From an uncultured Bacteroidota bacterium (GTDB lineage Bacteria; Bacteroidota; Bacteroidia; Bacteroidales; GWA2-32-17): 60,643 nucleotides of DNA. The notes under the pieces were generated by a model. It saw nothing but the letters and a program-made list of their open reading frames with translations, was not told the origin of the DNA and searched no databases. This document shows positions 19,158 through 27,176 of this stretch, one piece after another. The stretch spans positions 1 to 60,643 of the forward strand of contig CAILUD010000191.1 of the NCBI GenBank assembly GCA_903837285.1. The letters are read 5' to 3'. The position numbers and the translations under genes were made by a program. Every line of letters begins with the position of its first letter. The first letter of the stretch is position 1.

Positions 19158-20438
19158 TTATTTCTTTGGTGCTTCTTTAATGTCAACTGCAATTACTTTA
19201 AGTTTTACAGGGCAACTTCCAGCATTTAAAATGCTAACCAAATCATCGGCTTCTTCGTTGCTGAAATCGCCACTAATCGAAGAATTTCCGCTTTCTATTT
19301 TATCATTAACAACCGGGAAAGAGTAAACGTAATTATCAAGCACAATTGCAATTTGTTTTCCAATATTATCACGAGTCATTCTTGACCATATTTTTGCGCC
19401 TTCAGAATTCATTGACATAGAAATTATCGGACTGTAACTGTTTTCTTCTTCTTTCTTTACAGTAACTATTACACTTCCATCTAGTGGAGCACGCCCATCG
19501 CGACTTGTAACCTTTATCGCAATAAGTTGATAAAAATTTGAATCCTTAATAGGTTTTAATGTCCATAAAAATCTAAGATTTGAAGGGAATAGCATGTTTA
19601 TTTGCCTTAATGCAAGATATTTATTTATCAGTGCAGTATCTTTAGCATCAGCAGAGCCAACAACAGCACCAGATATAAGTTTTTGTTCGTTTCCTACATT
19701 AGGGAATAAAATTGAAAATAATGGATTTTCATTAGTCGATTTTACTTGCATTGAATCATTATTTGAATTTATCTCATCTAAAAGAGTTTTTTCTTTATTA
19801 GTTGTTTCAATTACATTTTTATTTTCACCTAATCCAAGTTCAACTATTTTTTTATTTGCAGCATCCATATATTGAAATACTTCAGAATTATCATATGTCT
19901 CCCAGAAACCAAGGTTTCCAGTTGATTGAATTAGATTGCAAATTCTTTGTTTTTCAAATAAACCTGGAACTTCAACAAGAATTAAATTATATTCCAAAAC
20001 TTTTATGTTAGCAGGTTGTTCAGAAAAATTTTCAAGTCTTTTAGTAAGATTAATAATAGTTTCATCAATCTTTTTTTGTATTTCTATTTTTAAAACTTCA
20101 ATAACTTCTTCATTTGTTGAGTTAAATGTTATTCTGTCTTTCATTTCAATTGAAATAAAATATGACGCTAACATAATACTGGGATTAGTTTCTTGGACTG
20201 TTTTGTTAAATGACTGTAGAAATTCTTCAATGCTGTTGTATTTTCCATTATTAGTTTTTTCAAGACAAAGTTGAAAAATGGAATCCCTATTATAATTGCT
20301 AATTTCATTTAATAAATCAATAGTCGAAATTTCTAAGTTTATTCTTATACCACCAGTAGATTCTATAGTTTTAACTTCGTTATTGCAACTGATTAATAAA
20401 GTAGCGAATAGCAGTAAAATAAAAAATGATTTTTTCAT
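19158..20438 (-). CDS. Lipoprotein consisting of a stand-alone SecD periplasmic-type domain
   Basis: A 426-residue protein with a lipoprotein signal (MKKSFFILLLFATLLISCNN, Cys18). The rest resembles the large first periplasmic region of Bacteroidota SecDF. Residues 177-192 read GFWETYDNSEVFQYMD, typical of the SecDF N-terminal head. Residues 339-405 (ISMSMNSEGAKIWSRMT, IGKQIAIVLDNYVYSFPVV, SISGDFSNEEADDLVSIL) match the P1 base that precedes the second membrane helix of SecD. The protein stops just there. None of the SecD/SecF membrane helices is present, and a lipid anchor replaces the first helix. SecDF helps pull secreted proteins across the inner membrane. This protein could be an accessory of that machine or a repurposed copy; both are inference. 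The gene is complete with no sign of frameshift. Confidence 0.72.
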   Translation of the reverse strand: MKKSFFILLLFATLLISCNNEVKTIESTGGIRINLEISTIDLLNEISNYNRDSIFQLCLEKTNNGKYNSIEEFLQSFNKTVQETNPSIMLASYFISIEMKDRITFNSTNEEVIEVLKIEIQKKIDETIINLTKRLENFSEQPANIKVLEYNLILVEVPGLFEKQRICNLIQSTGNLGFWETYDNSEVFQYMDAANKKIVELGLGENKNVIETTNKEKTLLDEINSNNDSMQVKSTNENPLFSILFPNVGNEQKLISGAVVGSADAKDTALINKYLALRQINMLFPSNLRFLWTLKPIKDSNFYQLIAIKVTSRDGRAPLDGSVIVTVKKEEENSYSPIISMSMNSEGAKIWSRMTRDNIGKQIAIVLDNYVYSFPVVNDKIESGNSSISGDFSNEEADDLVSILNAGSCPVKLKVIAVDIKEAPKK

Positions 20439-20546
20439 AGTAGTAAAAGTAAATTATTAATTTAGGTAAAGAAACAAAGAATAACTTTAATGTGAAAATG
20501 AATTATGGTGAATTTTATTTTAGAAAAGGAAAATTCTATAAAAGAA

Positions 20547-20573
20547 AAAAGACAAACTAAAAGCTTGTCTTTC
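20547..20573 (-). terminator. Terminator after tRNA-Leu(UAA)
   Basis: Arms AAAAGACAA (from 20547) and TTGTCTTT (20565-20572) form a hairpin. On the minus strand it is followed by a T-rich run. It lies 5 bases after the tRNA-Leu 3' end. Confidence 0.75.
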
Positions 20574-20577
20574 TTCG

Positions 20578-20662
20578 TACCCCGGACCGGAATCGAACCG
20601 GTACGGCCTTTGGGGCCACAGGATTTTAAGTCCTGCGTGTCTACCAATTCCACCACCAGGGC
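20578..20662 (-). tRNA. tRNA-Leu(UAA)
   Basis: An 85-nt class II tRNA. The acceptor GCCCTGG pairs with CCGGGGT (two G-U pairs) with discriminator A. The anticodon arm CAGGA-CTTAAAA-TCCTG gives anticodon TAA. A long variable arm (GGCCCCAAAGGCC) and T arm ACCGG-TTCGATT-CCGGT are present. CCA is not encoded. It is second in a two-tRNA cluster behind tRNA-Gly. Confidence 0.96.
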
Positions 20663-20669
20663 GTTAAAA

Positions 20670-20694
20670 AAAACTCTCGGTAGAAGAGAGTTTT
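20670..20694 (-). terminator. Hairpin between tRNA-Gly and tRNA-Leu
   Basis: AAAACTCTC (20670-20678) pairs with GAGAGTTTT (20686-20694), and on the minus strand a T run follows. It may partially terminate or act as a processing hairpin between the two tRNAs, since no separate promoter is seen for tRNA-Leu. Confidence 0.55.
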
Positions 20695-20698
20695 CTTG

Positions 20699-20771
<73 letters not shown>

Positions 20772-20782
20772 ATTTGGAGATG

Positions 20783-20813
20783 CAAAAGTAATAAATTTTT
20801 ATTTTCAACCAAA
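20783..20813 (-). promoter_or_regulatory. Consensus Bacteroidota promoter for the tRNA-Gly/tRNA-Leu pair
   Basis: On the minus strand TTTG (plus-strand CAAA at 20810-20813), 19 bases, then TACTTTTG (plus-strand 20783-20790). This fits TTTG-N19-TAnnTTTG. The -7 box ends 11 bases before the tRNA-Gly 5' end. Confidence 0.75.
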
Positions 20814-20843
20814 AAAAAATATCTACCTTTATCAAAAAAAAAC

Positions 20844-21542
20844 ATGAAAAAGGTAATTTTTGCTCTTATTTCTTTTTTGTTTAGCACGACTATAGTGTCT
20901 GTTGCTCAGGAAGAAGCCCCACAAGATTCTGTAAAAATGCCTAACGATCAAATTGTGATAAATATTTTATCTAACACATGGCTTAATGCTCCTTCAGAAA
21001 TTACATTAATGCCAGTTTCTATTGGTGCTGAGGTATATGCAATGACTCTGTTAATTGGTAAAAATTCTTCTTTAAGTTTAGCTATAGGTTTTGGAGTTGG
21101 AGTGAATAATGTTCATAATAATGCATTACCATATGATAGTATTGGGATAACTTATTTTAAACAAATAGCTGGTGGTTATGAATATATAAAAAATAAATTT
21201 TCTTCAACTTATGTTGATATACCAATTGAAATACGTTTTAGGACTAAACCAAATATTAAAAAAAGAAATTTTAAAGTTTCATTAGGAGGTAAATTTGGAT
21301 ACATGATTACAAATTACATTAAGTATAGCGGAGATGACTTTAGAACTTTAACTAAAAAAAATGTAAAGTTTAAAGAATATAACTTTAGTAATGTTCTTCC
21401 ATATAGATATGGAGTTTTTTTAAGGGTTGGGTATGGTAAGGTTAATGGTATAATAAACTATACTTTAAGTTCGTTTTTCGAAAAAAATAAAGGACCAGAT
21501 GTGATTCCTGTTTCTGTTGGTTTATCGTTTACCATTTTATAA
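20844..21542 (+). CDS. Outer-membrane beta-barrel protein
   Basis: A 232-residue exported protein. The open frame extends upstream into the tRNA-Gly gene, but the ATG at 20844 gives a clean signal peptide (MKKVIFALISFLFSTTIVSVAQ), so I start there. The mature part has alternating hydrophobic strands with aromatic ends (SLSLAIGFGVGVNN, FKVSLGGKFGYMITNYI, YRYGVFLRVGYG) and a C-terminal strand ending FTIL. This is like the PorT/porin-like outer-membrane barrels of Bacteroidota. Length suits an eight-strand barrel. Specific function unknown. It is monocistronic, followed by the promoter of the saccharopine-dehydrogenase-like gene. Confidence 0.75.
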   Translation: MKKVIFALISFLFSTTIVSVAQEEAPQDSVKMPNDQIVINILSNTWLNAPSEITLMPVSIGAEVYAMTLLIGKNSSLSLAIGFGVGVNNVHNNALPYDSIGITYFKQIAGGYEYIKNKFSSTYVDIPIEIRFRTKPNIKKRNFKVSLGGKFGYMITNYIKYSGDDFRTLTKKNVKFKEYNFSNVLPYRYGVFLRVGYGKVNGIINYTLSSFFEKNKGPDVIPVSVGLSFTIL

Positions 21543-21591
21543 TTTTTTTCAAACCAATCCTTTTCTCATATTTTAAGCATTTAAGTTTTTA

Positions 21592-21599
21592 TACTTTTG
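21592..21599 (+). promoter_or_regulatory. Bacteroidota -7 element upstream of 21629
   Basis: TACTTTTG matches TAnnTTTG and ends 29 bases before the ATG. The -33 region has no exact TTTG. Confidence 0.5.
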
Positions 21600-21628
21600 T
21601 GGCATAAATCTTATTTATTTTAAATATC

Positions 21629-22963
21629 ATGAAAAATATTTTAATTCTTGGTGCTGGTTTTTCAGCTGGTGTTATGATTAAATATTTGCTTAACAAAGCA
21701 AAAGAAAATAACTGGAATATTACTGTTGGCGATATTTCTAAAGAAATTGCCGAAAAAAAGGTTGATGGAAATCCATTAGGAAGAGCAATTTTATTTGATA
21801 TACAAAACGAAATTCAAAAAGTTGAAGAAATTTCAAAAGCAGATTTAGTAATTTCATTTCTTCCTGCATTTATGCACCCCGTTGTTGCAAAAGAATGTGT
21901 TAAACAAGGAAAACATATGGTTACTGCTTCTTATGTTTCAAAAGACATGAAAGATTTAGATTCAGAGGCTCGTGCTAAAGGTTTGGCGTTGTTAAATGAA
22001 CTTGGTGTTGACCCGGGAATAGATCATATGTCGGCAATGCGTGTAATTGATAAAATTAAAAATGAAGGTGGTAAATTACTTGCATTTTCATCAAATACTG
22101 GTGGATTAATTGCACCCGAATCAGATAATAATCCATGGAATTATAAATTTACCTGGAATCCAAGAAACGTGGTTGTTGCCGGACAAGGTATTGCAAAGTA
22201 TATTGAGAAAGGAACTTTAAAATATATTCCTTATAATCAACTTTTTCGCAGAATATACAGAACATCTGTATTAAATATGGGAGAGTTTGATGTTTATGCA
22301 AATCGCGATTCATTAAGTTATAGAGAGGTGTATGGTTTGCAAAATATTCCAACAATATTCAGAGGAACAATGCGTCGCCCCGGATATTGCAAAGCATGGG
22401 ATGTGTTTGTGCAACTGGGTGCTACAGATGATACATACCAAATTGAAAATGTTGATAAATTGACTTATCGTGATTTTATAAATCTGTTTTTACAATATGA
22501 TGATAAGTTAACTGTTGAAGAAAAACTTTGCAATCATTTAAATATTGATCCTTTTTCGGATACAATGAAAAAATTGACATGGCTGGGTGTTTTCGAGAAA
22601 ACAATTATTGGTTTAAAAGAGGCTACACCAGCTCAAGTGCTTCAGCATATACTTGAACCAAAATGGAAACTTTCACCTGAAGATAAAGATATGATTGTTA
22701 TGCAGCATAAGTTTGAATATGAATTAAACGGTAAGCGAAAACAAATAACTTCATCATTAGTTGTTATAGGTAAAGATTCGGATGATACTGCTATGGCAAT
22801 AACTGTTGGTATGCCAGTGGCAATTGCTGCAGAAATGCTCTTAAAAGGTCAGATAAAAGTTACAGGTGTTCATGTGCCAGTAATTCCAGAACTCTACAAT
22901 CCTATACTCGACGAATTAGAAAAATACGACATTAGATTTATAGACGAGGAGAAAGATTTGTAA
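21629..22963 (+). CDS. Saccharopine dehydrogenase-like reductase
   Basis: A 444-residue NAD(P)-binding oxidoreductase of the saccharopine dehydrogenase / saccharopine reductase (Lys9-like) family. The N-terminal Rossmann motif is ILGAGFSAG (residues 6-14). Next is ADLVISFLPAFMHPVVAKEC, typical of the family. The segment LLNELGVDPGIDHMSAMRVI is the hallmark glutamate/aspartate-rich hinge leading to the second domain, with the substrate region SNTGGLIAPESDNNPWNYKF after it. Members act in alpha-aminoadipate lysine metabolism in eukaryotes. In Bacteroidota the physiological role is less clear and no other lysine genes are nearby. Cytosolic. It converges with gmk, 31 bases apart. Confidence 0.85.
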   Translation: MKNILILGAGFSAGVMIKYLLNKAKENNWNITVGDISKEIAEKKVDGNPLGRAILFDIQNEIQKVEEISKADLVISFLPAFMHPVVAKECVKQGKHMVTASYVSKDMKDLDSEARAKGLALLNELGVDPGIDHMSAMRVIDKIKNEGGKLLAFSSNTGGLIAPESDNNPWNYKFTWNPRNVVVAGQGIAKYIEKGTLKYIPYNQLFRRIYRTSVLNMGEFDVYANRDSLSYREVYGLQNIPTIFRGTMRRPGYCKAWDVFVQLGATDDTYQIENVDKLTYRDFINLFLQYDDKLTVEEKLCNHLNIDPFSDTMKKLTWLGVFEKTIIGLKEATPAQVLQHILEPKWKLSPEDKDMIVMQHKFEYELNGKRKQITSSLVVIGKDSDDTAMAITVGMPVAIAAEMLLKGQIKVTGVHVPVIPELYNPILDELEKYDIRFIDEEKDL

Positions 22964-22994
22964 GTTGTTATGGTTTTGAATGGAGTAAAGTTAT

Positions 22995-23555
22995 TTATAT
23001 AAATTCTTTAACCCAGTTTTCAGCAGTTTTAAGAGTCTCGTTTAAATCATTATTTAGTAAAACTTTATCGAAATGCCCCGAAAAATGCATTTCTAATCCT
23101 GCTTTATTTACACGTCTAATTATAGATTCTTCATCATCTGTTGATCTTGTTCTTAGTCTTTCTTCAAGAATTTCAATGCTTGGAGGACTAATGAAAATAG
23201 CTAAAGCATTGTCTCCAAATATCCTTTTTAGATTCATTCCGCCTTTTACATCAACATCAAAAACAACAATATTATTTTTTTGCCATATACGTTTTAATTC
23301 AGAACGTAAAGTTCCGTAATAACAATCTTCATATACTTCTTCCCACTCTAAAAATTCCTGATTTTCTATTTTAGTTCTGAATTCTTCCGCAGAAATATAT
23401 AGATAATCTTTTCCATTAGATTCACTGCCTCTAATCTTGCGACTTGTTGCCGATATACTGAATTCAAGTTGTGGAAATACATTTAATAAATGTTTTACTA
23501 CTGTAGTTTTTCCTGCTCCCGAAGGTGCCGAGAATATTATTGCTTTTCCAATCAT
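22995..23555 (-). CDS. gmk: Guanylate kinase
   Basis: A 186-residue essential nucleotide kinase that phosphorylates GMP to GDP. The P-loop is SAPSGAGKTT at residues 9-18. GMP-binding residues lie in SATSRKIRGSESNGKDYLYIS, and the C-terminal lid is LRTRSTDDEESIIRRV. Length is normal. The start codon overlaps the yicC stop by one base (TAATG), indicating translational coupling. It is last in the order lipoprotein-yicC-gmk. The yicC-gmk pairing is common in bacteria. Confidence 0.96.
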   Translation of the reverse strand: MIGKAIIFSAPSGAGKTTVVKHLLNVFPQLEFSISATSRKIRGSESNGKDYLYISAEEFRTKIENQEFLEWEEVYEDCYYGTLRSELKRIWQKNNIVVFDVDVKGGMNLKRIFGDNALAIFISPPSIEILEERLRTRSTDDEESIIRRVNKAGLEMHFSGHFDKVLLNNDLNETLKTAENWVKEFI

Positions 23556-24427
23556 TAAAGTATATTTAATAATTGTTCTTTAACTTTTTCTAATTCATCT
23601 TTCATTTGTACAACAATTTGCTGAATTTCTGTATGATTAGCTTTTGATCCAAGTGTATTAATTTCACGTCCAATTTCCTGGCAAATAAATCCTAATTTTC
23701 TTCCCGAGTTTTCTTCCTTACATGTTTCTCTGAAATATTTACAATGGTTACTTAGTCTTACTTTTTCTTCGGTGAAATCCATCTTTTCAAGATAATAAAT
23801 AAGTTCCTGTTCAAATCTGTTTTTATCAAAACTTTCTTTTGCTAAAAGCTCGGATAAATTCTGATTTAAACGTGTGCGAACGGTTTCCATTCGTTGGGGT
23901 TCATGTTTTGCGACTTGTGAATGTAGCGATTCAATGTTGCTTATTCTTTTCAAAAGCTCGTTTTCAAGAACTTTTCCTTCGGTATTTCTAAATTCAATAA
24001 GTTGCAAAACTGCGCTATTTATAGTTTCTTGTAATACCTTCCATTCATTCTCGTCAACTTCAACTACATTTTGTGAAAGAATTTCTGGAAGCCTTGTTAT
24101 AATTGTCGCCCAATCTGGATTCTGATCTGGAAAAAGCTCTTCCTGAATTGGTTTTAATTGATTGTAATAACTTGCAAAAACATCTTTATTAATGGAAACA
24201 GGTTTGTCTATTTGTTTAGATTCGATAAACACAGACAACTCTATTTTACCTCTTTCTAATTGTTTAATAATGTCGTTTCTTATTTCAGTTTCTTTTTCGC
24301 GATAAGCAAAAGGTAATTTTATATAGACATCGGCCTGTTTACTATTTAAAGATTTTATTTCAATAGTAATTTTTTTACCAGAGTTTTCGTTAACGGTTTT
24401 TCCAAAACCGGTCATTGATTTTAGCAT
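23555..24427 (-). CDS. yicC: YicC/YloC-family endoribonuclease
   Basis: A 290-residue protein with the N-terminal family signature MLKSMTGFGK and the C-terminal DUF1732 signature FICQEIGREINTLGSKANH at about 247-265. E. coli YicC is an endoribonuclease implicated in small-RNA turnover. The middle region is rich in charged helices, probably coiled coil. It ends one base into the gmk start and begins 18 bases after the upstream lipoprotein gene, so all three are likely one operon. Confidence 0.93.
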   Translation of the reverse strand: MLKSMTGFGKTVNENSGKKITIEIKSLNSKQADVYIKLPFAYREKETEIRNDIIKQLERGKIELSVFIESKQIDKPVSINKDVFASYYNQLKPIQEELFPDQNPDWATIITRLPEILSQNVVEVDENEWKVLQETINSAVLQLIEFRNTEGKVLENELLKRISNIESLHSQVAKHEPQRMETVRTRLNQNLSELLAKESFDKNRFEQELIYYLEKMDFTEEKVRLSNHCKYFRETCKEENSGRKLGFICQEIGREINTLGSKANHTEIQQIVVQMKDELEKVKEQLLNIL

Positions 24428-24445
24428 GTTTTACACTTTATTATA

Positions 24446-24886
24446 TTAGTGAATCATTGTAATTGTTAATGTCTCGTTTTGCTGAGGCCTAACCTGAACT
24501 ATTGAGGTTTTAGAGTAACTTAATCCACTAATATTATTATTGAAAGCTAATACGTAATAATTCCCATAATTAATATAGCCAAAATATGCAGTATTGCCGC
24601 TACCGGTATATATTCTGTAAATAGCTAAATCGTTATTTGTGCCAGCTAAATCGGCAGTTATATCTTCACGCGATGCATATAAAAATACATCTGTATTATT
24701 TGCATTTACAACTTGTCCACTTTGGTTTAAGTATTTTACATAAACAGTTAGTTTACCTGTCATGCCTGACGTATCCGAAGTTAATATTTGCTGTTGATCG
24801 GGAATTGTATCTTTTGTTTTTTTACAACTTAGATTAACAAAAATTGTAAATAACAAAATTACAGAAAGGTATAGGTGTTTTTTCAT
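24446..24886 (-). CDS. Small lipoprotein of unknown function
   Basis: A 146-residue protein with a lipoprotein signal ending NLSCKKTKD (Cys21). The mature part (about 45-146) looks like a single beta-sandwich of the carboxypeptidase-regulatory or transthyretin type, with TGKLTVYVKYLNQSGQVV and GYINYGNYYVLAFN. No enzyme motif. It is first in the likely operon with yicC and gmk, which is an odd partner for nucleotide and RNA genes. The -7 element TATCTTTG lies just upstream. Confidence 0.7.
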   Translation of the reverse strand: MKKHLYLSVILLFTIFVNLSCKKTKDTIPDQQQILTSDTSGMTGKLTVYVKYLNQSGQVVNANNTDVFLYASREDITADLAGTNNDLAIYRIYTGSGNTAYFGYINYGNYYVLAFNNNISGLSYSKTSIVQVRPQQNETLTITMIH

Positions 24887-24906
24887 TTTTGTGAAATTTT
24901 ATGATT

Positions 24907-24914
24907 CAAAGATA
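24907..24914 (-). promoter_or_regulatory. Bacteroidota -7 element for the lipoprotein-yicC-gmk operon
   Basis: Minus-strand TATCTTTG, 21 bases upstream of the ATG at 24886. The expected start gives a leader of about 14 nt. The -33 box is weak. Confidence 0.5.
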
Positions 24915-25037
24915 TACTAATTTAAAAAACGAAACAATATTTTATTTTTTTCGCTTGTATTATCTTTACTAAAGCACTTTTCATCAAAAAAATATAATTA
25001 TTTACATTAATTCTAAATAGCGTATTCGTTTTTTTTG

Positions 25038-25045
25038 TATTTTTG
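25038..25045 (+). promoter_or_regulatory. Bacteroidota -7 element for the nitroreductase operon
   Basis: TATTTTTG matches TAnnTTTG and lies 17 bases before the ATG at 25062, so the mRNA would have a very short leader. No exact -33 TTTG. Confidence 0.45.
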
Positions 25046-25061
25046 ATAATAATTTATATAC

Positions 25062-25625
25062 ATGAAACTATTAGAATCCATATCAAAAAGACATAGTCCA
25101 AGATCATTCGATATTCAAAATGTAGAAAAAGAAAAAATCGAACTTTTGATTGAGGCTGCAAGATGGGCTCCGTCAGCTTTTAATAATCAACCCTGGAGGT
25201 TTTTTGTTGCCGAAAAACAAAAAAATATTGAATTTTATAACAATACATTAAATTGTTTGGTAGATTTTAATAGAAACTGGGCACAAACAGCACCAGTATT
25301 AATTTTATCTGTAGTTAAAACTACTTATGATCATAATAACGAAGTCAATAAATATGCATTTCATGATATCGGTTTAGCAATGGGAAATATGATGAATCAG
25401 GCTACTGAATTGAACTTATTTATGCATCAAATGGCAGGGGTTAAATTTGATAAAATGAAAGAACTATTAAATTTACCAGAATATATGGAACCTGTTTCTA
25501 TAATTGCTTTAGGATATATAGGTAAAATAGAAGATTTACCTACTGATATACAAAAAGTTGAAAGTGAGAAAATACGGGTTAGAAAACCTATAGAAGAGAT
25601 TTTAAATTATTCACCTTTAAAATAA
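25062..25625 (+). CDS. Nitroreductase family protein
   Basis: A 187-residue FMN-dependent nitroreductase-fold protein. The FMN-contacting N-terminal motif is SKRHSPRSFD (residues 8-17). APSAFNNQPWRFFVA (about 36-50) is the conserved phosphate/ribityl site. The helix HDIGLAMGNMMNQATELNL follows at about 108-126, and IIALGYIGK near the end. The natural substrate of such enzymes cannot be read from sequence. It lies 6 bases upstream of the iron-sulfur CDGSH gene, so the two form an operon and the small protein may supply or sense electrons for it (inference). Confidence 0.9.
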   Translation: MKLLESISKRHSPRSFDIQNVEKEKIELLIEAARWAPSAFNNQPWRFFVAEKQKNIEFYNNTLNCLVDFNRNWAQTAPVLILSVVKTTYDHNNEVNKYAFHDIGLAMGNMMNQATELNLFMHQMAGVKFDKMKELLNLPEYMEPVSIIALGYIGKIEDLPTDIQKVESEKIRVRKPIEEILNYSPLK

Positions 25626-25631
25626 ATTGAG

Positions 25632-26060
25632 ATGAATTACGATAACATGGATAAGGTTGGCAAAGATTATAAGAATGGTGAAATAACTGTTGTGTGGACG
25701 CCTCGTCTTTGCGATCATTCTGGAGTTTGCATAAGTGAATTGCCAGATGTTTTTAATACAATAAAAAGACCCTGGATAAATATGGATGGTGCGCCAACAC
25801 TGGCGATTAAAAGGGTAGTTGATCTTTGTCCTACACGTGCATTAGTGTGGAAGGAAAATGAAAAAACTGCTGAAATTAAAGAAGAAAATAAAGAAAAAGA
25901 CACCGTTATTACATTAATGAAAACCGGTCCAATGCGTATTTCTGGAAATTTTAAACTTATTGATGAAAACGGAAATACTATTTCTTGTGCCGATAAAGTT
26001 TCGCTATGCAGATGTGCTAAATCTAAACGATTACCTTATTGCGATGGCTCGCACAGATAA
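25632..26060 (+). CDS. Two-domain iron-sulfur protein: Fer4_19 (YjdI-like) plus CDGSH
   Basis: 142 residues with two iron-sulfur modules. Residues 17-74 form a divergent monocluster ferredoxin (Fer4_19, YjdI-like) with C27, C33 and C66 in PRLCDHSGVC and DLCPTRALVW. Residues 97-142 form a CDGSH zinc-finger-like [2Fe-2S] domain with ligands C126, C128, C137 and H141 (C-X-C-X8-C-X3-H, ending CDGSH). The linker at 75-94 is Glu/Lys-rich. An electron-transfer or redox-sensing role is inferred. It follows the nitroreductase in the same operon. One base separates its stop from the convergent dedA-family stop. Met6 is an alternative start. Confidence 0.9.
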   Translation: MNYDNMDKVGKDYKNGEITVVWTPRLCDHSGVCISELPDVFNTIKRPWINMDGAPTLAIKRVVDLCPTRALVWKENEKTAEIKEENKEKDTVITLMKTGPMRISGNFKLIDENGNTISCADKVSLCRCAKSKRLPYCDGSHR

Positions 26061-26061
26061 A

Positions 26062-26715
26062 TCAGACAGTTTTCTTTAATTTACTTTTTATTACTGTAAT
26101 AATTATTGGAAGTACCGAAATAACAATTATTCCAATAGCTACAGTTTCTATATTGTTTTTAATCCAAGGAATTGTGCCTAGAAAGTAACCTGCACAAGTT
26201 AGTGTAGAAATCCAAATAGCGCCTCCTAAAATATCGTAAGATAAAAATCTTCTGTATTTCATTTCAGCAATACCGGCAACAAATGGGGCAAAGGTTCTTA
26301 CAATCGGAACAAATCTGGCCATTATAATAGTTTTTGTACCGTATTTTTCATAAAAGGCATGTGTTTTATCTAAGTATTTTTGTTTGACAATAAATTTTCC
26401 TCTGATTTTAATTTTCATAACTTTTAACCCTAAAGTTTTGCCAATCCAATAGTTTGAGTTATCGCCAAGTACGGCTGCTACAAAAAGTAATATTAAAAGA
26501 TAAAAAATATTTAATAATGGCTCACCAGTTGTTTTGTCGATCTGATTAGCAAATAAACCTGCAGTAAACAAAAGTGAATCTCCAGGTAAAAAAGGCATTG
26601 CAACAATACCTGTTTCAATAAAAATAACTAGAAAAAGAATTAAATAAATATAGGTTTGGTAAGTATTTATTAGCCATTCAAAATCTAAATCTAAAATGTG
26701 TTTAAAAAGTTCCAT
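26062..26715 (-). CDS. DedA family membrane protein
   Basis: A 217-residue VTT/SNARE-associated-type (DedA) integral membrane protein. The family signature FIETGIVAMPFLPGDSLLF is at about 35-53. GDNSNYWIGKTLG follows at about 82-94. The conserved MARFVPIVRTFAPFVAGIAEM is at about 132-152. DedA proteins are lipid scramblase-like transporters; some flip undecaprenyl phosphate or phosphatidylethanolamine. Which lipid applies here cannot be told. Single gene in the inner membrane. Confidence 0.92.
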   Translation of the reverse strand: MELFKHILDLDFEWLINTYQTYIYLILFLVIFIETGIVAMPFLPGDSLLFTAGLFANQIDKTTGEPLLNIFYLLILLFVAAVLGDNSNYWIGKTLGLKVMKIKIRGKFIVKQKYLDKTHAFYEKYGTKTIIMARFVPIVRTFAPFVAGIAEMKYRRFLSYDILGGAIWISTLTCAGYFLGTIPWIKNNIETVAIGIIVISVLPIIITVIKSKLKKTV

Positions 26716-27143
26716 GATATTTTATTTTGGGTTGTAAAGATAAATATAGTTTTGTTTTTAAAAAGTAGATTTATATGTAAAAGAAATCAAATGTTTGTGT
26801 GATACCATTTGTTCGTGGTGGTAAATTATAAAATAGCCCAATTTTTCTACTCATCTCCCTATCCCTCTTCAAAAAGAGGGACAAAAGGTTGGGCTATTTT
26901 ATACGCCGTGGTGAATGATGATTAATATAACAATATTCAGATTATTATAATTATGTTGAAAACATCAATTTGTGTTAATAATTAATCAAATCCATACATA
27001 GTGAGTGTTTGGAAATTAAAGATCTAATAATCTAAATATTATTATAATTTGTTTAAACTCTGTTGTAATCAGTATTTCATAAGAAATTAACATTTTGTGT
27101 ATAAACTATGTTAATCAATTGTTTATTTAAATCGCTCAAAATA
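26716..27143. other. Gene-free interval before the candidate ncRNA
   Basis: 428 bases with no plausible gene on either strand. It holds a palindromic repeat (26827-26903) and otherwise AT-rich sequence in which I see no further feature. Confidence 0.6.
26827..26903. repeat. Palindromic dispersed repeat, copy 1
   Basis: Outer arms TATAAAATAGCCCAA (26827-26841) and TTGGGCTATTTTATA (26889-26903) are perfect complements. Inside, CCCTCTT and AAGAGGG form a second hairpin. A second copy in the opposite orientation is at 32225-32308, sharing the internal CATCTCCCTA/CCCTCTTC and GAGGGACAA blocks. Confidence 0.85.
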
Positions 27144-27176
27144 TTTGTTTTCAGGGTAATGTCTATTGTATATTTG
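27144..27176 (+). promoter_or_regulatory. Consensus Bacteroidota promoter for the candidate ncRNA
   Basis: TTTG (27144-27147), 21 bases, then TATATTTG (27169-27176). This is a full match to TTTG-N19-21-TAnnTTTG. Transcription would start near 27182. No coding sequence follows for about 800 bases. Confidence 0.75.
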
